A stretch of DNA of 64,000 nucleotides from CAYWKU01 sp964459325 (GTDB taxonomy: Bacteria > RBG-13-61-14 > CAYWKU01), in NCBI GenBank assembly GCA_964459325.1, contig CAYWKU010000008.1, positions 79,853 through 143,852 on the forward strand. Reading direction: 5' to 3'. The notes under the pieces were generated by a model that was not told the DNA's origin, searched no databases, and saw nothing but the letters and a program-made list of their open reading frames with translations. This document shows positions 32,588-41,105 of the stretch, piece by piece (the first letter of the stretch is position 1; each line of letters opens with the position of its first letter). Made by a program: the position numbers and the translations under genes.

Positions 32588-33658
32588 TTACTTTATCTCC
32601 AACATTCTTCTTAGCGCCTTTAGTGCGTCCTGTGCGGTAGCCGGGTCAACCTCCACCAGGTTGACATCCGGCAGGTTTTCGAGGGTATAGCAGAGGTTAT
32701 TCAGGTTTATCCTGTACATGTTCGGGCACAGCGAGCGGGCAAGCTCGAAAACCCGCCTGTCCGGATATTGCGCCGCCAGTCGTGAGACCAGGTTGATTTC
32801 AGTGCCTACGGCTATCTCCGAGCCGGCCCCGGCCTCGCTGACATAGTTGATGATAAACTCGGTGCTGCCGTCGGCGTCGGCCTTCCTTACCACCTCCCGG
32901 GGACACTCGGGGTGAACGACTATCTTCGCGCCGGGGTGCTCGTCCCTCACCTCGGCAACGTGCTCCGTGGTAAAAAAGGTGTGAACGTGGCAATGGCCCC
33001 GCCAGAGTATGGCTTTCGCCTTCCGTATCCTCTCGGCGTCCAGCCCGCCCATTTCCTCGCTCGGGTCCCACACCACTACTTCATCGTCCGGGATTTTAAG
33101 CTTATCGGCGGTGTTCGTGCCGAGATGTTCATCTGGAAAGAACATCACCCTGTCCCCGCGCTCGAAGGCCCACTTAAAACCCGCCGGAGCGTTCGAGGAG
33201 GTAACCACTGCCCCCGAGCGAGCCCCGCAGAAGGCCTTTATATCGTTGCTCGAATTCATGTAAGTAAGCGGAATCAAACGAGAAGTATCTATTACCTCCC
33301 CCAGTTGCTTCCACGCGGATGCAACGTCCTCCAAGTCGGCCATATCCGCCAGAGGGCAACCGGAGGAAAACTCGGGGTGAAACACCCGCTGGTCTCCACG
33401 GCAGATGATGGCGGCGCTTTCCGCCATGAAATTCACCCCGCAGAAAACGATGTACTTGGCGTCCGGCTGCTCGCTCGCGGCGACGCAAAGCTTGTAGGAA
33501 TCTCCCTGAAAATCCCCCACGTCCACTATGGACTGCCGCTGGTAGTGGTGAGTGAGGATTACCAGCTCCGCGCCCAGCTTGTCCTTCACCGCCCGGATTC
33601 TGCCGAGCAACCCCTCTTCACTTACGCCTCTATATTCTTCAGGCAGGGTGCTTCTCAT
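32588..33658 (-). CDS. nadA: quinolinate synthase A
   Basis: The 356-residue enzyme has the NadA hallmarks: LVILTHHYQRQSIVDVGDFQGDSY, CGVNFMAESA, TYMNSS, and three conserved Cys for the [4Fe-4S] cluster in IVFCGV, VHPECPREVV and NLNNLCYTLENLP. It condenses iminoaspartate with dihydroxyacetone phosphate to quinolinate for NAD synthesis. NadB and NadC are not in the window. Its start overlaps the end of the upstream FAD/Fe-S protein gene by 20 bases. Confidence 0.96.
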   Translation of the reverse strand: MRSTLPEEYRGVSEEGLLGRIRAVKDKLGAELVILTHHYQRQSIVDVGDFQGDSYKLCVAASEQPDAKYIVFCGVNFMAESAAIICRGDQRVFHPEFSSGCPLADMADLEDVASAWKQLGEVIDTSRLIPLTYMNSSNDIKAFCGARSGAVVTSSNAPAGFKWAFERGDRVMFFPDEHLGTNTADKLKIPDDEVVVWDPSEEMGGLDAERIRKAKAILWRGHCHVHTFFTTEHVAEVRDEHPGAKIVVHPECPREVVRKADADGSTEFIINYVSEAGAGSEIAVGTEINLVSRLAAQYPDRRVFELARSLCPNMYRINLNNLCYTLENLPDVNLVEVDPATAQDALKALRRMLEIK

Positions 33659-36452
33659 CTTTTTTCCTTATCTCCTCCCGTTGCAGAGCACGGGCCACTA
33701 TGCTGACCGGGTGAGCGGTTCTCATGACTGCCCCGAAGGCGTTCCTGCAGGCGCCGCAACTGCTGAAAACCACCTGCGCCTCGCTGGTGCGAAGGGCTTC
33801 CCGCACCGTTTCACCCGCCTTGTCGTAAATCTCACGGTTGCGGTATTTCATCCCGAAAGTGCCGCCCATGCCGCAACAGGCGTCGGGAAGCACTTCCAAC
33901 TCCAGGCCGGGCATAGCCCTCAAAAGCTCCGGTGCAGCGTCGGCATCCCCGGCGTGTTTCTGGTGGCATGACGTATGATAAGCCGCCCTGACAGGCTCTG
34001 CGAGCGGCGCGTGGCTCTTTCCTTCCAGCTTATCCGCCAGGAACCTCTCGATTCCAACCACCCTGTCGGCTATATCTTCCTGCCCCGGCATCAACTCCAT
34101 GCCGAAGGCTTTTCCCTTCAGCATCATCTCGCAACTGGGGCAGGAGGTAATTATCGGAACTTCGCCGGGTACATGGCTGATATCCTCGATGACCTGCGCC
34201 AGCCTCTTCATAGCCCCGGTGCGGTCGCCTCCGGCGAGAAGCCCCAGCCCGCAGCAGGCGAAGGAAGCAATCCCGACTCTGACTCCCAGAGCCTTCAGCG
34301 CATTAAGCGAGGCCGCTCCCGTTCCGGAGGGGTCGATAAAGATTGCGTAGCATCCCGGGAAATAAACGGCATCCAGCGGCGAATGGTTGATTTTATAATC
34401 ATCGGCCACGCTTTTCAATGACCGGGGCGCCACGAGCGGCGCCTTCACGTCCGGGTTCAATCCGGCCAGCCGCGAGAGCGAGTCTGATGAAGTCCCCAGC
34501 CGCTGCAACACCCTCCCGGCGACTCCCAGCCGGGAAACCAGCGGCATCCACCGGCGCGGGTCGTTCAGCATCCATCCCGGAAGACCCTTGTCTTCGAGGG
34601 GGCCGGCGTCCCCCATGCTCCTGCATATCACGGCGGGAGGATTCACGCCGGTAGGGCAACCTTCGTCGCAACGATGGCAACCCAGGCACAACTCCAGCAT
34701 CCGGCGGGCTTTATCATCCCCCCGAAGCGTCCACTCCGGCGCTATACCCTGCGCCACCGCCCTTGCCAGCGCCACCCTGCCCCGTGGCGAAAGCTCCTCG
34801 ACCCCCGTGGCATCGAATACGGGGCATACCGACCGGCACAGGCCGCAGCCGTGGCATTTGAACATGTATTCCCGGATGCCAAAACGGTCAAGTTCTCCTC
34901 CCGTATCCACAAAAACCGGCCCGGGGCGCAGGTTATCAATAATCTCGCCGTCACCGAGGATAATATCCGGATTGAGCACATCCTTCGGGTCAAAAAGGCG
35001 CTTAATATGGCTAAAAACACTATAAAGCTCGCCGAAATGAGCTTTCAAATACGGCGCCCGAAGCCGCCCGTCGCCGTGCTCTCCGGTAAGGGAGCCGCCG
35101 AAGTCGGAAACCGTTGAATAAACCTCGTCGGCCACCCGCTTGAGGGTTCTTTTCCCGGCGGGGTCGGAGAGGTCGAGCAGCGGGTTGACGTGGACGTTCC
35201 CGTCGCCCGCATGGCCTATCACCGGCGCTTCGCAATCGTGTTTTTTCAATATTTCCCGGAACTTGCCGACAAACTCGGCAAACCTCTCGGGCGGAACGAC
35301 CATGTCCTCGACGAATCTTACCGGCCTCTTCGGCCCCTTCATGCTGTAGATGATGGGCGAGCCGGCCTTGCGCACCTCCCACAGCCGGGCCGCGCCTTCG
35401 GGGTCGGCGGCGGAGCTTATATTTTCCGCGCCGGCTTTGCGCGCCGCCACTTTTACCGACGCGATGCGCGATTCGAGGTCGTCATAGCCCGAAGCCTCCT
35501 GCTCCACCAGCAGAAGGCATTGACCCCTCCCCGGCAGCATGGAGGAAAGGTCGGGGCGATGCTGCCGGACAAGCTCCAGGAAGTAATCGTCAAGCACCTC
35601 GATGGCCGAGGGGCCGGTTTCCCGCAAGTAAGGCGCCGCCTCGGTGGCGCGGGCCAGACTTTCGAAGGCTATCAGCACTCCCCCCTTCCGGGCGGCAACG
35701 GATACGGTGCGCAGGCGGGCTCCGGTGACCACCGCCAGTGTGCCTTCGCTGCCCACCACGAGCTTCGCCGGGTCTATATTCCCGTCATCGCCGGTCAGTC
35801 CCCACAGGTTGTAGCCGCTGGAGGTCTTGGTGACGCGGGGGCGCTTGTCGTCTATAAGTCGCTGATTTGACATGAGAATATCGTCTAACGAATCCCGGTA
35901 AGCGCCCAGCCGGGGATTATCCGAGTCGGTGCGGATTATCTCCCCTTCCGAGGTTATAATCTCCAAGCCGATGACGTGCTCGCGGGTGGAGCCGTACTTC
36001 ATTCCCCGGGCGCCGCCGGAGTTGTTGGCTATCATCCCGCCGATGGTGCAGTAGGGGCTGCTGGAGGGGTCGGGAGCGAACCTCCGCCCCTTACCCGCAA
36101 GATGGGCGTTGAGCTTATCCAACACCACGCCCGGCTGAACTTCAATCCAGCCCTCACCTTCCGAGATAATCGAGCGCATGTGGGGGGCGAAGTCGAGTAT
36201 TATGCCGGGGCCGACGGAATGCCCGGCCACTCCCGAGCCGCCCCCGCGCGGGGTTATCGGGATGGCATTTTCCGCGGCATATCTGACGACCTTCGCCGCG
36301 TCTTCGGCATCAACGGGCCTGACCACGGCCAGCGGCATTATCCGGTAGATGCAGGCGGCGGTGGCGTAAACGTGCCGGACGGCGTCATTAATGACCACTT
36401 CGCCGCGTATTTCGCCGGAAAGGTCGCTTTTTATCTGGTGAGGAAGAAGCAT
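33639..36452 (-). CDS. FAD-linked oxidoreductase with Fe-S and CCG domains (GlcD-GlcF-type fusion)
   Basis: The 937-residue protein joins an FAD-binding PCMH domain (PRGGGSGVAGHSVGPGIILDF, YCTIGGMIANNSGG) and a C-terminal FAD-oxidase cap (HAGDGNVHVNPLLD, GEHGDGRLR) to two [4Fe-4S] motifs (CHGCGLCRSVCPV near 530 and CLGCHRCDEGCP near 590) and two CCG-type segments (CCGLGLLAGG, CCGMGGTFGMK). Such fusions oxidise D-lactate, glycolate or another 2-hydroxyacid and feed electrons to a carrier. The substrate is not identifiable. It precedes nadA in an operon. Confidence 0.93.
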   Translation of the reverse strand: MLLPHQIKSDLSGEIRGEVVINDAVRHVYATAACIYRIMPLAVVRPVDAEDAAKVVRYAAENAIPITPRGGGSGVAGHSVGPGIILDFAPHMRSIISEGEGWIEVQPGVVLDKLNAHLAGKGRRFAPDPSSSPYCTIGGMIANNSGGARGMKYGSTREHVIGLEIITSEGEIIRTDSDNPRLGAYRDSLDDILMSNQRLIDDKRPRVTKTSSGYNLWGLTGDDGNIDPAKLVVGSEGTLAVVTGARLRTVSVAARKGGVLIAFESLARATEAAPYLRETGPSAIEVLDDYFLELVRQHRPDLSSMLPGRGQCLLLVEQEASGYDDLESRIASVKVAARKAGAENISSAADPEGAARLWEVRKAGSPIIYSMKGPKRPVRFVEDMVVPPERFAEFVGKFREILKKHDCEAPVIGHAGDGNVHVNPLLDLSDPAGKRTLKRVADEVYSTVSDFGGSLTGEHGDGRLRAPYLKAHFGELYSVFSHIKRLFDPKDVLNPDIILGDGEIIDNLRPGPVFVDTGGELDRFGIREYMFKCHGCGLCRSVCPVFDATGVEELSPRGRVALARAVAQGIAPEWTLRGDDKARRMLELCLGCHRCDEGCPTGVNPPAVICRSMGDAGPLEDKGLPGWMLNDPRRWMPLVSRLGVAGRVLQRLGTSSDSLSRLAGLNPDVKAPLVAPRSLKSVADDYKINHSPLDAVYFPGCYAIFIDPSGTGAASLNALKALGVRVGIASFACCGLGLLAGGDRTGAMKRLAQVIEDISHVPGEVPIITSCPSCEMMLKGKAFGMELMPGQEDIADRVVGIERFLADKLEGKSHAPLAEPVRAAYHTSCHQKHAGDADAAPELLRAMPGLELEVLPDACCGMGGTFGMKYRNREIYDKAGETVREALRTSEAQVVFSSCGACRNAFGAVMRTAHPVSIVARALQREEIRKKDEKHPA

Positions 36453-36480
36453 GATTGAATCAATTTAGATTAACGATATA

Positions 36481-36527
36481 AAAAACCCGAGTCAATTATA
36501 CTTAGAGCCGGTGTTCCGGGTTTTTTT
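36481..36527. terminator. possible bidirectional terminator with long loop
   Basis: AAAAACCCG (36481-36489) pairs with CGGG-TTTTTTT (36517-36527) across a loop of about 27 bases. It lies upstream of the large oxidoreductase gene and past the end of the hicA remnant on the minus strand, where it would terminate hicBA. Confidence 0.5.
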
Positions 36528-36605
36528 GGATGTTCGAGAGAAGAGGCGCGGTTCGGGGAAGGCAAATGACTAAAGAGGTAGCAGTTAGGCGTTACAGGTA
36601 TCTCT

Positions 36606-36794
36606 TTATTTGACTAATGGAACACCAAGGTCTTTACAGATTTTCTTCGCAAGGTTATCGTTTATTTCAGAATGCCTGGGGACTGACGACCTTTTATTCA
36701 GTTCGGGATTTCACCACCATGAATGCTTCGCGCCCTCTCTTAACAGCTTACATCCGTTGTTTTTCAGGTGAGCCAGGAGCCGGTGTCTTTTCAT
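36606..36794 (-). pseudogene. hicA: hicA toxin gene with an internal TGA stop
   Basis: The reading frame begins with ATG overlapping the hicB stop (ATGA). It encodes MKRHRLLAHLKNNGCKLLREGAKHSWW, meets TGA at codon 28 (36711-36713), then continues in frame as NPELNKRSSVPRHSEINDNL and AKKICKDLGVPLVK to TAA. The family form of that site is HSWWxNP, so one nonsense change accounts for the break. The RNA-binding Gly and His of HicA are upstream of it. Without suppression the toxin would be truncated. Confidence 0.88.
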
Positions 36795-37003
36795 ACCTGC
36801 AAAACTATTTCGGAATAATCGGAACCGGCGGCGGAGAGGGCATCCTCTTTGTTCATTTCCAGGGCCTCTTTTAAAGTAACCTTCAGGGTTTCCAGCAATT
36901 CCTCACGTGAGCGCTCCTGGCAGTTTACTCCGGGAATTTCTTCAACCCAGCCGAGCCACCATTCGCCTTCCTGTTTTATCACCGCTTTATAAGCCGTTTC
37001 CAC
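36791..37003 (-). CDS. hicB: HicB-family antitoxin
   Basis: The 70-residue protein (AVIKQEGEWWLGWVEEIPGVNCQERSREELLETLKVTLKEALEM) is the partial RNase H fold of HicB antitoxins. It starts with GTG behind AAGGGAG, 8 bases upstream. Its partner is the interrupted hicA at 36606, and the stop and start overlap in an ATGA. The C-terminus has no DNA-binding domain. Confidence 0.9.
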   Translation of the reverse strand: METAYKAVIKQEGEWWLGWVEEIPGVNCQERSREELLETLKVTLKEALEMNKEDALSAAGSDYSEIVLQV

Positions 37004-37080
37004 GATTTAACTCCCTTAAATGACGATATGCATGATTATAGCGGGTAACACTCCCCGTGCGCAAACAGCATAGGGCTGAA

Positions 37081-37127
37081 GTTTCTTGTTGCTTACGCAA
37101 CCCGGACGTATAACGTCCGGGCCACCC
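37081..37127. repeat. hairpin repeat family D, copy 1
   Basis: A 47-base unit starts GTTTCTTGTTGCTTACGCAA and then forms the hairpin CCCGGACG-tata-CGTCCGGG ending GCCACCC. Inverted, the same unit occurs at 60734-60780, with four or five changes including a stem base-pair swap. A hairpin-only copy is at 60859-60885. Confidence 0.85.
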
Positions 37128-37197
37128 GGCACCCGGGGGTTCCGGGAAGGCAAATGACCGGGGCATCCGGCGAGGCATTCTCAGCGCATGGCGTATT

Positions 37198-37258
37198 CCC
37201 CGGACTGAAGTCCGGGGCTTGCAATTATATGTGAACCTCCCCGACCTGAAGGTCGGGG
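37198..37258. repeat. hairpin repeat family E, two related stems
   Basis: CCCCGGACT-ga-AGTCCGGGG (37198-37217) and CCCCGACCT-ga-AGGTCGGGG (37239-37258) are two perfect hairpins with different but self-complementary stems. Each is followed by a T- or purine-rich stretch. The interval 37004-37500 contains no gene and is a cluster of such elements from three families. Confidence 0.75.
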
Positions 37259-37362
37259 TTTCATTTATCCTCAGAGAAACCACGGGATTTATCCCTCGGG
37301 CGGGGCCTTCGGGCAAGGCCCGTGGAGCTTCACATTTTAGCCGGGGGGTTCGCCCTTCCTCA

Positions 37363-37434
37363 TGTCGAGACCACAGGTCTCTCCCACATAAGAGGAGCCA
37401 CATTTTCAGCGTGGGAGCGAGCTCCCGGTCGCGA
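37363..37434. repeat. hairpin repeat family B, copy 3 (halves in reverse order)
   Basis: GTCGAGACC-aca-GGTCTCTCCCAC (37363-37386) is followed after about 25 bases by GTGGGAGCGAGCTCCCGGTCGCG. The two hairpins of family B are present but in the opposite order to copies 1 and 2. It lies about 65 bases before uvrB. Confidence 0.8.
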
Positions 37435-37500
37435 TTAATTCATTTCAAATCCGCAGCAGCTTGTTGATGACATACCGGAATATTATCCTTTCAGGTAATC

Positions 37501-39495
37501 ATGTCACGGTTCGAGCTTGTAACCGAATATACGCCCAGGGGCGACCAGCCGGAGGCCATCGAGGAGCTTGCAAGTAATCTTGAAAGAGGCCTGAAAAACC
37601 AGGTGCTGCTCGGGGTTACCGGCTCCGGGAAGACGTTCACCGTGGCCAACGTGGTGGCCCGCATCAACCGCCCTACCCTGGTGCTGGCCCACAACAAGAC
37701 TTTGGCGGCACAGCTTTACAGCGAGTTCCGGGAGCTTTTTCCGAATAACGCGGTGGAGTATTTCGTCTCGTACTACGACTACTACCAGCCGGAAGCCTAC
37801 ATCCCCACCACCGACACCTACATCGAGAAGGATACCTCGATTAACGAGGAGATAGACAAGATGCGCCACGCGGCGACTTACTCCCTGCTCGAGCGCAACG
37901 ACGTGCTGATAGTGGCCAGCGTAAGCTGCATATACGGCCTGGGCAGCCCGGAGGCTTACGCAGGGATGCTCCTGCAACTGGAAGTGAACAACGAATACGA
38001 CCGCGACGCCGTGCTGAAAAAGCTGGTGGAGCTGCAATACAGCCGCAACGACGTGGACTTCCACCGGGGCACATTCCGGGTGAGGGGGGACGTGGTGGAG
38101 GTGTTTCCGGCTTACGAGGAAGACCGGGCGGTCAGAATCGAGTTTTTCGGGGATACGGTCGAGGCCATTCACATGATAGACCCTCTCCGGGGAAGGGTTA
38201 TCAACAGCCTGGAAAAGGCTGTCATTTACCCCGGAAGCCATTACGTCACGCCTCCCGAGCAGATGGAGCGGGCTATCAAGGGCATCGAAGACGAGCTGGA
38301 GCACCGGCTGAGGGAGTTGAAGGAGGGTAACAAGCTGGTGGAAACGCAACGGCTGGAGCAGCGCACCCAGTTCGACCTCGAGATGCTCCGGGAGATGGGC
38401 TACTGCCAGGGCATCGAGAACTATTCCCGGCACCTTACCGGCAGGGCGCCGGGCGAGCCGCCGCCGACGCTTCTGGACTATTTTCCCGACGACTACCTGC
38501 TTTTTATAGACGAATCGCACGTCACCATCCCCCAGATAGGCGGCATGTACAAGGGAGACCGGTCCCGGAAGGGGACGCTGGTGGAATACGGCTTCCGCCT
38601 GCCCAGCGCTCTGGACAACCGGCCCCTGACTTTTGACGAATTCCGGCGCCGGGTGGGCCGGACGACATACGTGAGCGCCACTCCGGCGGAGTTCGAGATG
38701 GAGCGCTCGGGCGGGGTGATAGCCGAGCAGGTCATCCGCCCCACCGGCTTGATGGACCCGGAGCTGGAGGTTCGACCCGCCCGGGGACAGGTGGACGACT
38801 GCCTGGAGGAGATACGCGAGCGGGCGCAGGCGGGAGACAGGGTGCTGGTGACCACCCTTACCAAGCGCATGGCGGAGGATTTGACCGAGTACTACGAAAA
38901 CCTGGGCGTCCGGGTGAGGTATCTTCACAGCGAAATAGATACGCTCGAAAGGTTCGACATCCTGCGGGAGCTGAGGATGGGCGAGTTCGACGTGTTGGTG
39001 GGGATTAACCTGCTGCGCGAGGGCCTGGATTTGCCGGAGGTGAGCCTGGTGGCCATTTTCGACGCCGACAAGGAGGGATTTCTGAGGAGCGAGCGGTCGC
39101 TCATTCAGACCTTCGGCAGGGCCGCCCGGAACGTCAGGGGAAAGGCCATTCCTTACGCCGACAAAATCACCGACTCCATGCGCAAGGCTATAGACGAAAC
39201 CGACCGCCGCAGGGCCAAGCAGCAGGCTTATAACACCGAGCACGGCATTACACCGGAGACCATCAAGAAGCAGATATATGCCATCCGCGAGAGCGTTTAT
39301 GAGGGGGACTACGTCACGGTTCGGACTCAAAAAGAGAAGGAAGAACAGCTACTTAAGGAAGGTGATTTGCCGAAGTTGTTGAAGGAGCTTCGGGCACAGA
39401 TGAAGGAGGCTGCCAACAACCTGGATTTCGAAAAGGCGGCCGAGCTTCGCGACCGGATAAAGGAGCTGGAGCAGTTGGAAGTGGTGATGGGTTAA
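37501..39495 (+). CDS. uvrB: UvrABC excision nuclease subunit B
   Basis: The 664-residue protein is full-length UvrB. Walker A is LGVTGSGKTFTVANVV, the beta-hairpin region is VEYFVSYYDYYQPEAYIP, the DEAD-like box is LFIDESHVTIPQIGGMYKGD, and helicase motifs V-VI are GINLLREGLDLPEVSLV and IQTFGRAARN. A UVR domain at the C-terminus (MKEAANNLDFEKAAELRDRIKEL) contacts UvrC. It loads at DNA damage delivered by UvrA and positions UvrC for incision. UvrA and UvrC are not in the window, and a LexA site is not evident. Confidence 0.98.
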   Translation: MSRFELVTEYTPRGDQPEAIEELASNLERGLKNQVLLGVTGSGKTFTVANVVARINRPTLVLAHNKTLAAQLYSEFRELFPNNAVEYFVSYYDYYQPEAYIPTTDTYIEKDTSINEEIDKMRHAATYSLLERNDVLIVASVSCIYGLGSPEAYAGMLLQLEVNNEYDRDAVLKKLVELQYSRNDVDFHRGTFRVRGDVVEVFPAYEEDRAVRIEFFGDTVEAIHMIDPLRGRVINSLEKAVIYPGSHYVTPPEQMERAIKGIEDELEHRLRELKEGNKLVETQRLEQRTQFDLEMLREMGYCQGIENYSRHLTGRAPGEPPPTLLDYFPDDYLLFIDESHVTIPQIGGMYKGDRSRKGTLVEYGFRLPSALDNRPLTFDEFRRRVGRTTYVSATPAEFEMERSGGVIAEQVIRPTGLMDPELEVRPARGQVDDCLEEIRERAQAGDRVLVTTLTKRMAEDLTEYYENLGVRVRYLHSEIDTLERFDILRELRMGEFDVLVGINLLREGLDLPEVSLVAIFDADKEGFLRSERSLIQTFGRAARNVRGKAIPYADKITDSMRKAIDETDRRRAKQQAYNTEHGITPETIKKQIYAIRESVYEGDYVTVRTQKEKEEQLLKEGDLPKLLKELRAQMKEAANNLDFEKAAELRDRIKELEQLEVVMG

Positions 39496-39525
39496 AATAA
39501 AATGATTTCAGTTATTAAGCAAAGG

Positions 39526-39590
39526 GTGGGAGAGACCTTTGGTCTCGACATAAAAATTCCCGACAATCGCGACCTGGAGGTCGCTCCCAC
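39526..39590. repeat. hairpin repeat family B, copy 4 (inverted, with spacer)
   Basis: GTGGGAGAGACC-ttt-GGTCTCGAC is followed by an AT-rich spacer and GCGACCT-gg-AGGTCGCTCCCAC. It is copy 1 read from the other strand, with a longer middle. It may serve as the transcriptional end of uvrB, though no T-run is present. Confidence 0.8.
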
Positions 39591-39662
39591 AACTGTGGTG
39601 GTAGTATAAAAATCTTTGCGACGCGGTAAGAAAGGAGGGGGCACTCCCGGCCCCCTGAGTCG

Positions 39663-40499
39663 TCATCTCTTGGGATACGGCTTGCCTGTAATTTCCACCC
39701 ACATTTTGTGAGCTTCCGTGACATCGGCATGGTTTTGAGAATACAGGGCCGGGTTATCTATTGCCTCCGGGTCGTGGCTGAGGACGAATTCGAGCCGCTC
39801 CAGAGCCTTATCCTTCTCATCCAGCCTCAGAAGGTATCTTGCGTAGAAGATGCGGTTGTTGAAATACAGGGGATTTTTCTTGATGGCGTTTTTGAGGTCA
39901 TCAATGGCCGCTTCCTTGCTCATGCCCGCCAGCCTGAGCGCCAGGTTCGGCACGCGGGTGATAACTTCCGACCAGAACCTTGCGGTGCCGCCGGTCAGGT
40001 AGTTGGGGTCGAGTTCGTCGCAACGGTCCATATGTTTAACGAGGTCCGGGAAAAGCGGCACGCTTCTGATTATACCCTTCATCTCTCCCCTGGCTCCCAG
40101 GTTTGTGGCGTACCAGAAATGGGCGCCGGCGCTTTCCTCGATTTCCATGGCCTTTTCGGCGGCATTCAGGCCCTTGGTGAACCATTCGATACGAACTTTC
40201 TTCTGCTCGTCGGTTTCCTTGGGCAGCTTATCGGCGTACTCCCAGTAATCCCCCGAAAGCTCCACCCACAACTGGTCGTTTTCCGGCTCGATTTCAACCG
40301 CCTTCTCCATAAGCTCGATGGCCTTCTTGTAGGCCTCTCTGCCGACGTCCTTGCTGAGCAGCTCATAAAGCTGGTCGGCCAGCTTCTGGGCTTCCGGCTT
40401 TTTGCACTCGATACGCTTCTGTTCCCAGGCTTCGGCGGGGTTAAGAGCAGCCATCACCAGGAATATCGCAGCCAGCGTTAGTAAACCTGCTTTTTTCAT
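39663..40499 (-). CDS. exported TPR-type repeat protein
   Basis: The 278-residue protein has a Sec signal (LLTLAAIFLVMAALNPAEAW, cleavage near residue 25) followed by helical repeats such as AYKKAIELMEKAVEIEPENDQLWVELSGDYW and LNAAEKAMEIEESAGAHFWYATNLGARGE. The pattern is close to tetratricopeptide repeats, which mediate protein contact in the periplasm. No other family is recognised. It ends with a proline- and lysine-rich tail (ITGKPYPKR). Confidence 0.75.
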   Translation of the reverse strand: MKKAGLLTLAAIFLVMAALNPAEAWEQKRIECKKPEAQKLADQLYELLSKDVGREAYKKAIELMEKAVEIEPENDQLWVELSGDYWEYADKLPKETDEQKKVRIEWFTKGLNAAEKAMEIEESAGAHFWYATNLGARGEMKGIIRSVPLFPDLVKHMDRCDELDPNYLTGGTARFWSEVITRVPNLALRLAGMSKEAAIDDLKNAIKKNPLYFNNRIFYARYLLRLDEKDKALERLEFVLSHDPEAIDNPALYSQNHADVTEAHKMWVEITGKPYPKR

Positions 40500-40822
40500 A
40501 AAAACCTCCCGTTATCTAACATTTCCGTATTTTCATTTTACTACAATCGAATTCAGTCTTCAAACGGTTCCCCGATAAGCAGGCGACATTTCCGAACAAA
40601 GAGGCCGGGTGAAGAAATAAGGTGAATTCACGTCAATTAGTAACAGGAAAAAATTTCACAATGTGTTAAAATGTTTGCTGAATTCCGCACACGTTTGGTG
40701 GGGTGGACTAAATCGGCCGGAAAAAGATTTTTGCAACTGTAGCTTATAGTTATTATCTTGAGAGACAAGAAGGGCTACGGGGGCGGCATAAATCTTGCTG
40801 CCCAAGGGGGTTAAAGGCAATC
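40500..40822 (+). promoter_or_regulatory. intergenic region with candidate promoter TTGCAA-17-TATCTT
   Basis: The 323-base gap between the divergent TPR gene and the next plus-strand gene contains TTGCAA (40731-40736) and TATCTT (40754-40759) 17 bases apart, about 64 bases before the first start codon. The same hexamer pair and spacing precede the tRNA-Leu gene (60556). No repeat, hairpin or operator is otherwise visible here. Confidence 0.4.
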
Positions 40823-41023
40823 ATGGAAAAAGAAGAGCGAATAAAGAAGCTTCAGGAAGAAGTGCAATCGTTGCGGGACCTCCTTTCGCGGGTTCAGGAA
40901 AAGTCTTCCGGCGAATCCTCCCATAGCGAGGAAAACAGCGAAAATTCCTCCGAGGAGCGGGTGGATATTTTGAAAAAAATCCGGGAGCGGAAAATTATAG
41001 ACGACGATATTCCTCCTTTTTAA
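40823..41023 (+). CDS. small coiled-coil protein of unknown function
   Basis: The 66-residue protein is highly charged. Its N-terminus EERIKKLQEEVQSLRDLLSRVQEK is a short coiled coil with clear heptads, followed by a Ser/Glu-rich linker and a conserved-looking tail (KIRERKIIDDDIPPF). It is not related to any family I recognise. It is the first gene ahead of the membrane protein, HExxH lipoprotein, kinase and receiver, possibly the same operon. A purine-rich GGGGGTTAAAGG lies near the start. Confidence 0.55.
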   Translation: MEKEERIKKLQEEVQSLRDLLSRVQEKSSGESSHSEENSENSSEERVDILKKIRERKIIDDDIPPF

Positions 41024-41105
41024 GGGCGCCTCAAGACCCCAATCTTTTAAAGGCCGTGCGGGTTAAAGCTTGCGCGGTCATTTTATTTGTGTTACCCAAA
41101 CCTTG

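Noticed and set aside
36711..36713. UGA in hicA as selenocysteine
   Set aside because: HicA has no catalytic Cys at that site, the family residue there is not Cys, and no selenocysteine-insertion hairpin is evident just after it.
36617..36874. Plus-strand frame across hicAB
   Set aside because: Opposite strand has the well-matched hicB and interrupted hicA; this frame has no family pattern.
37504..39330. Long open frame opposite uvrB (608 codons)
   Set aside because: It lies wholly antisense to a textbook uvrB and its translation shows no domain; such frames are expected opposite GC-rich genes.
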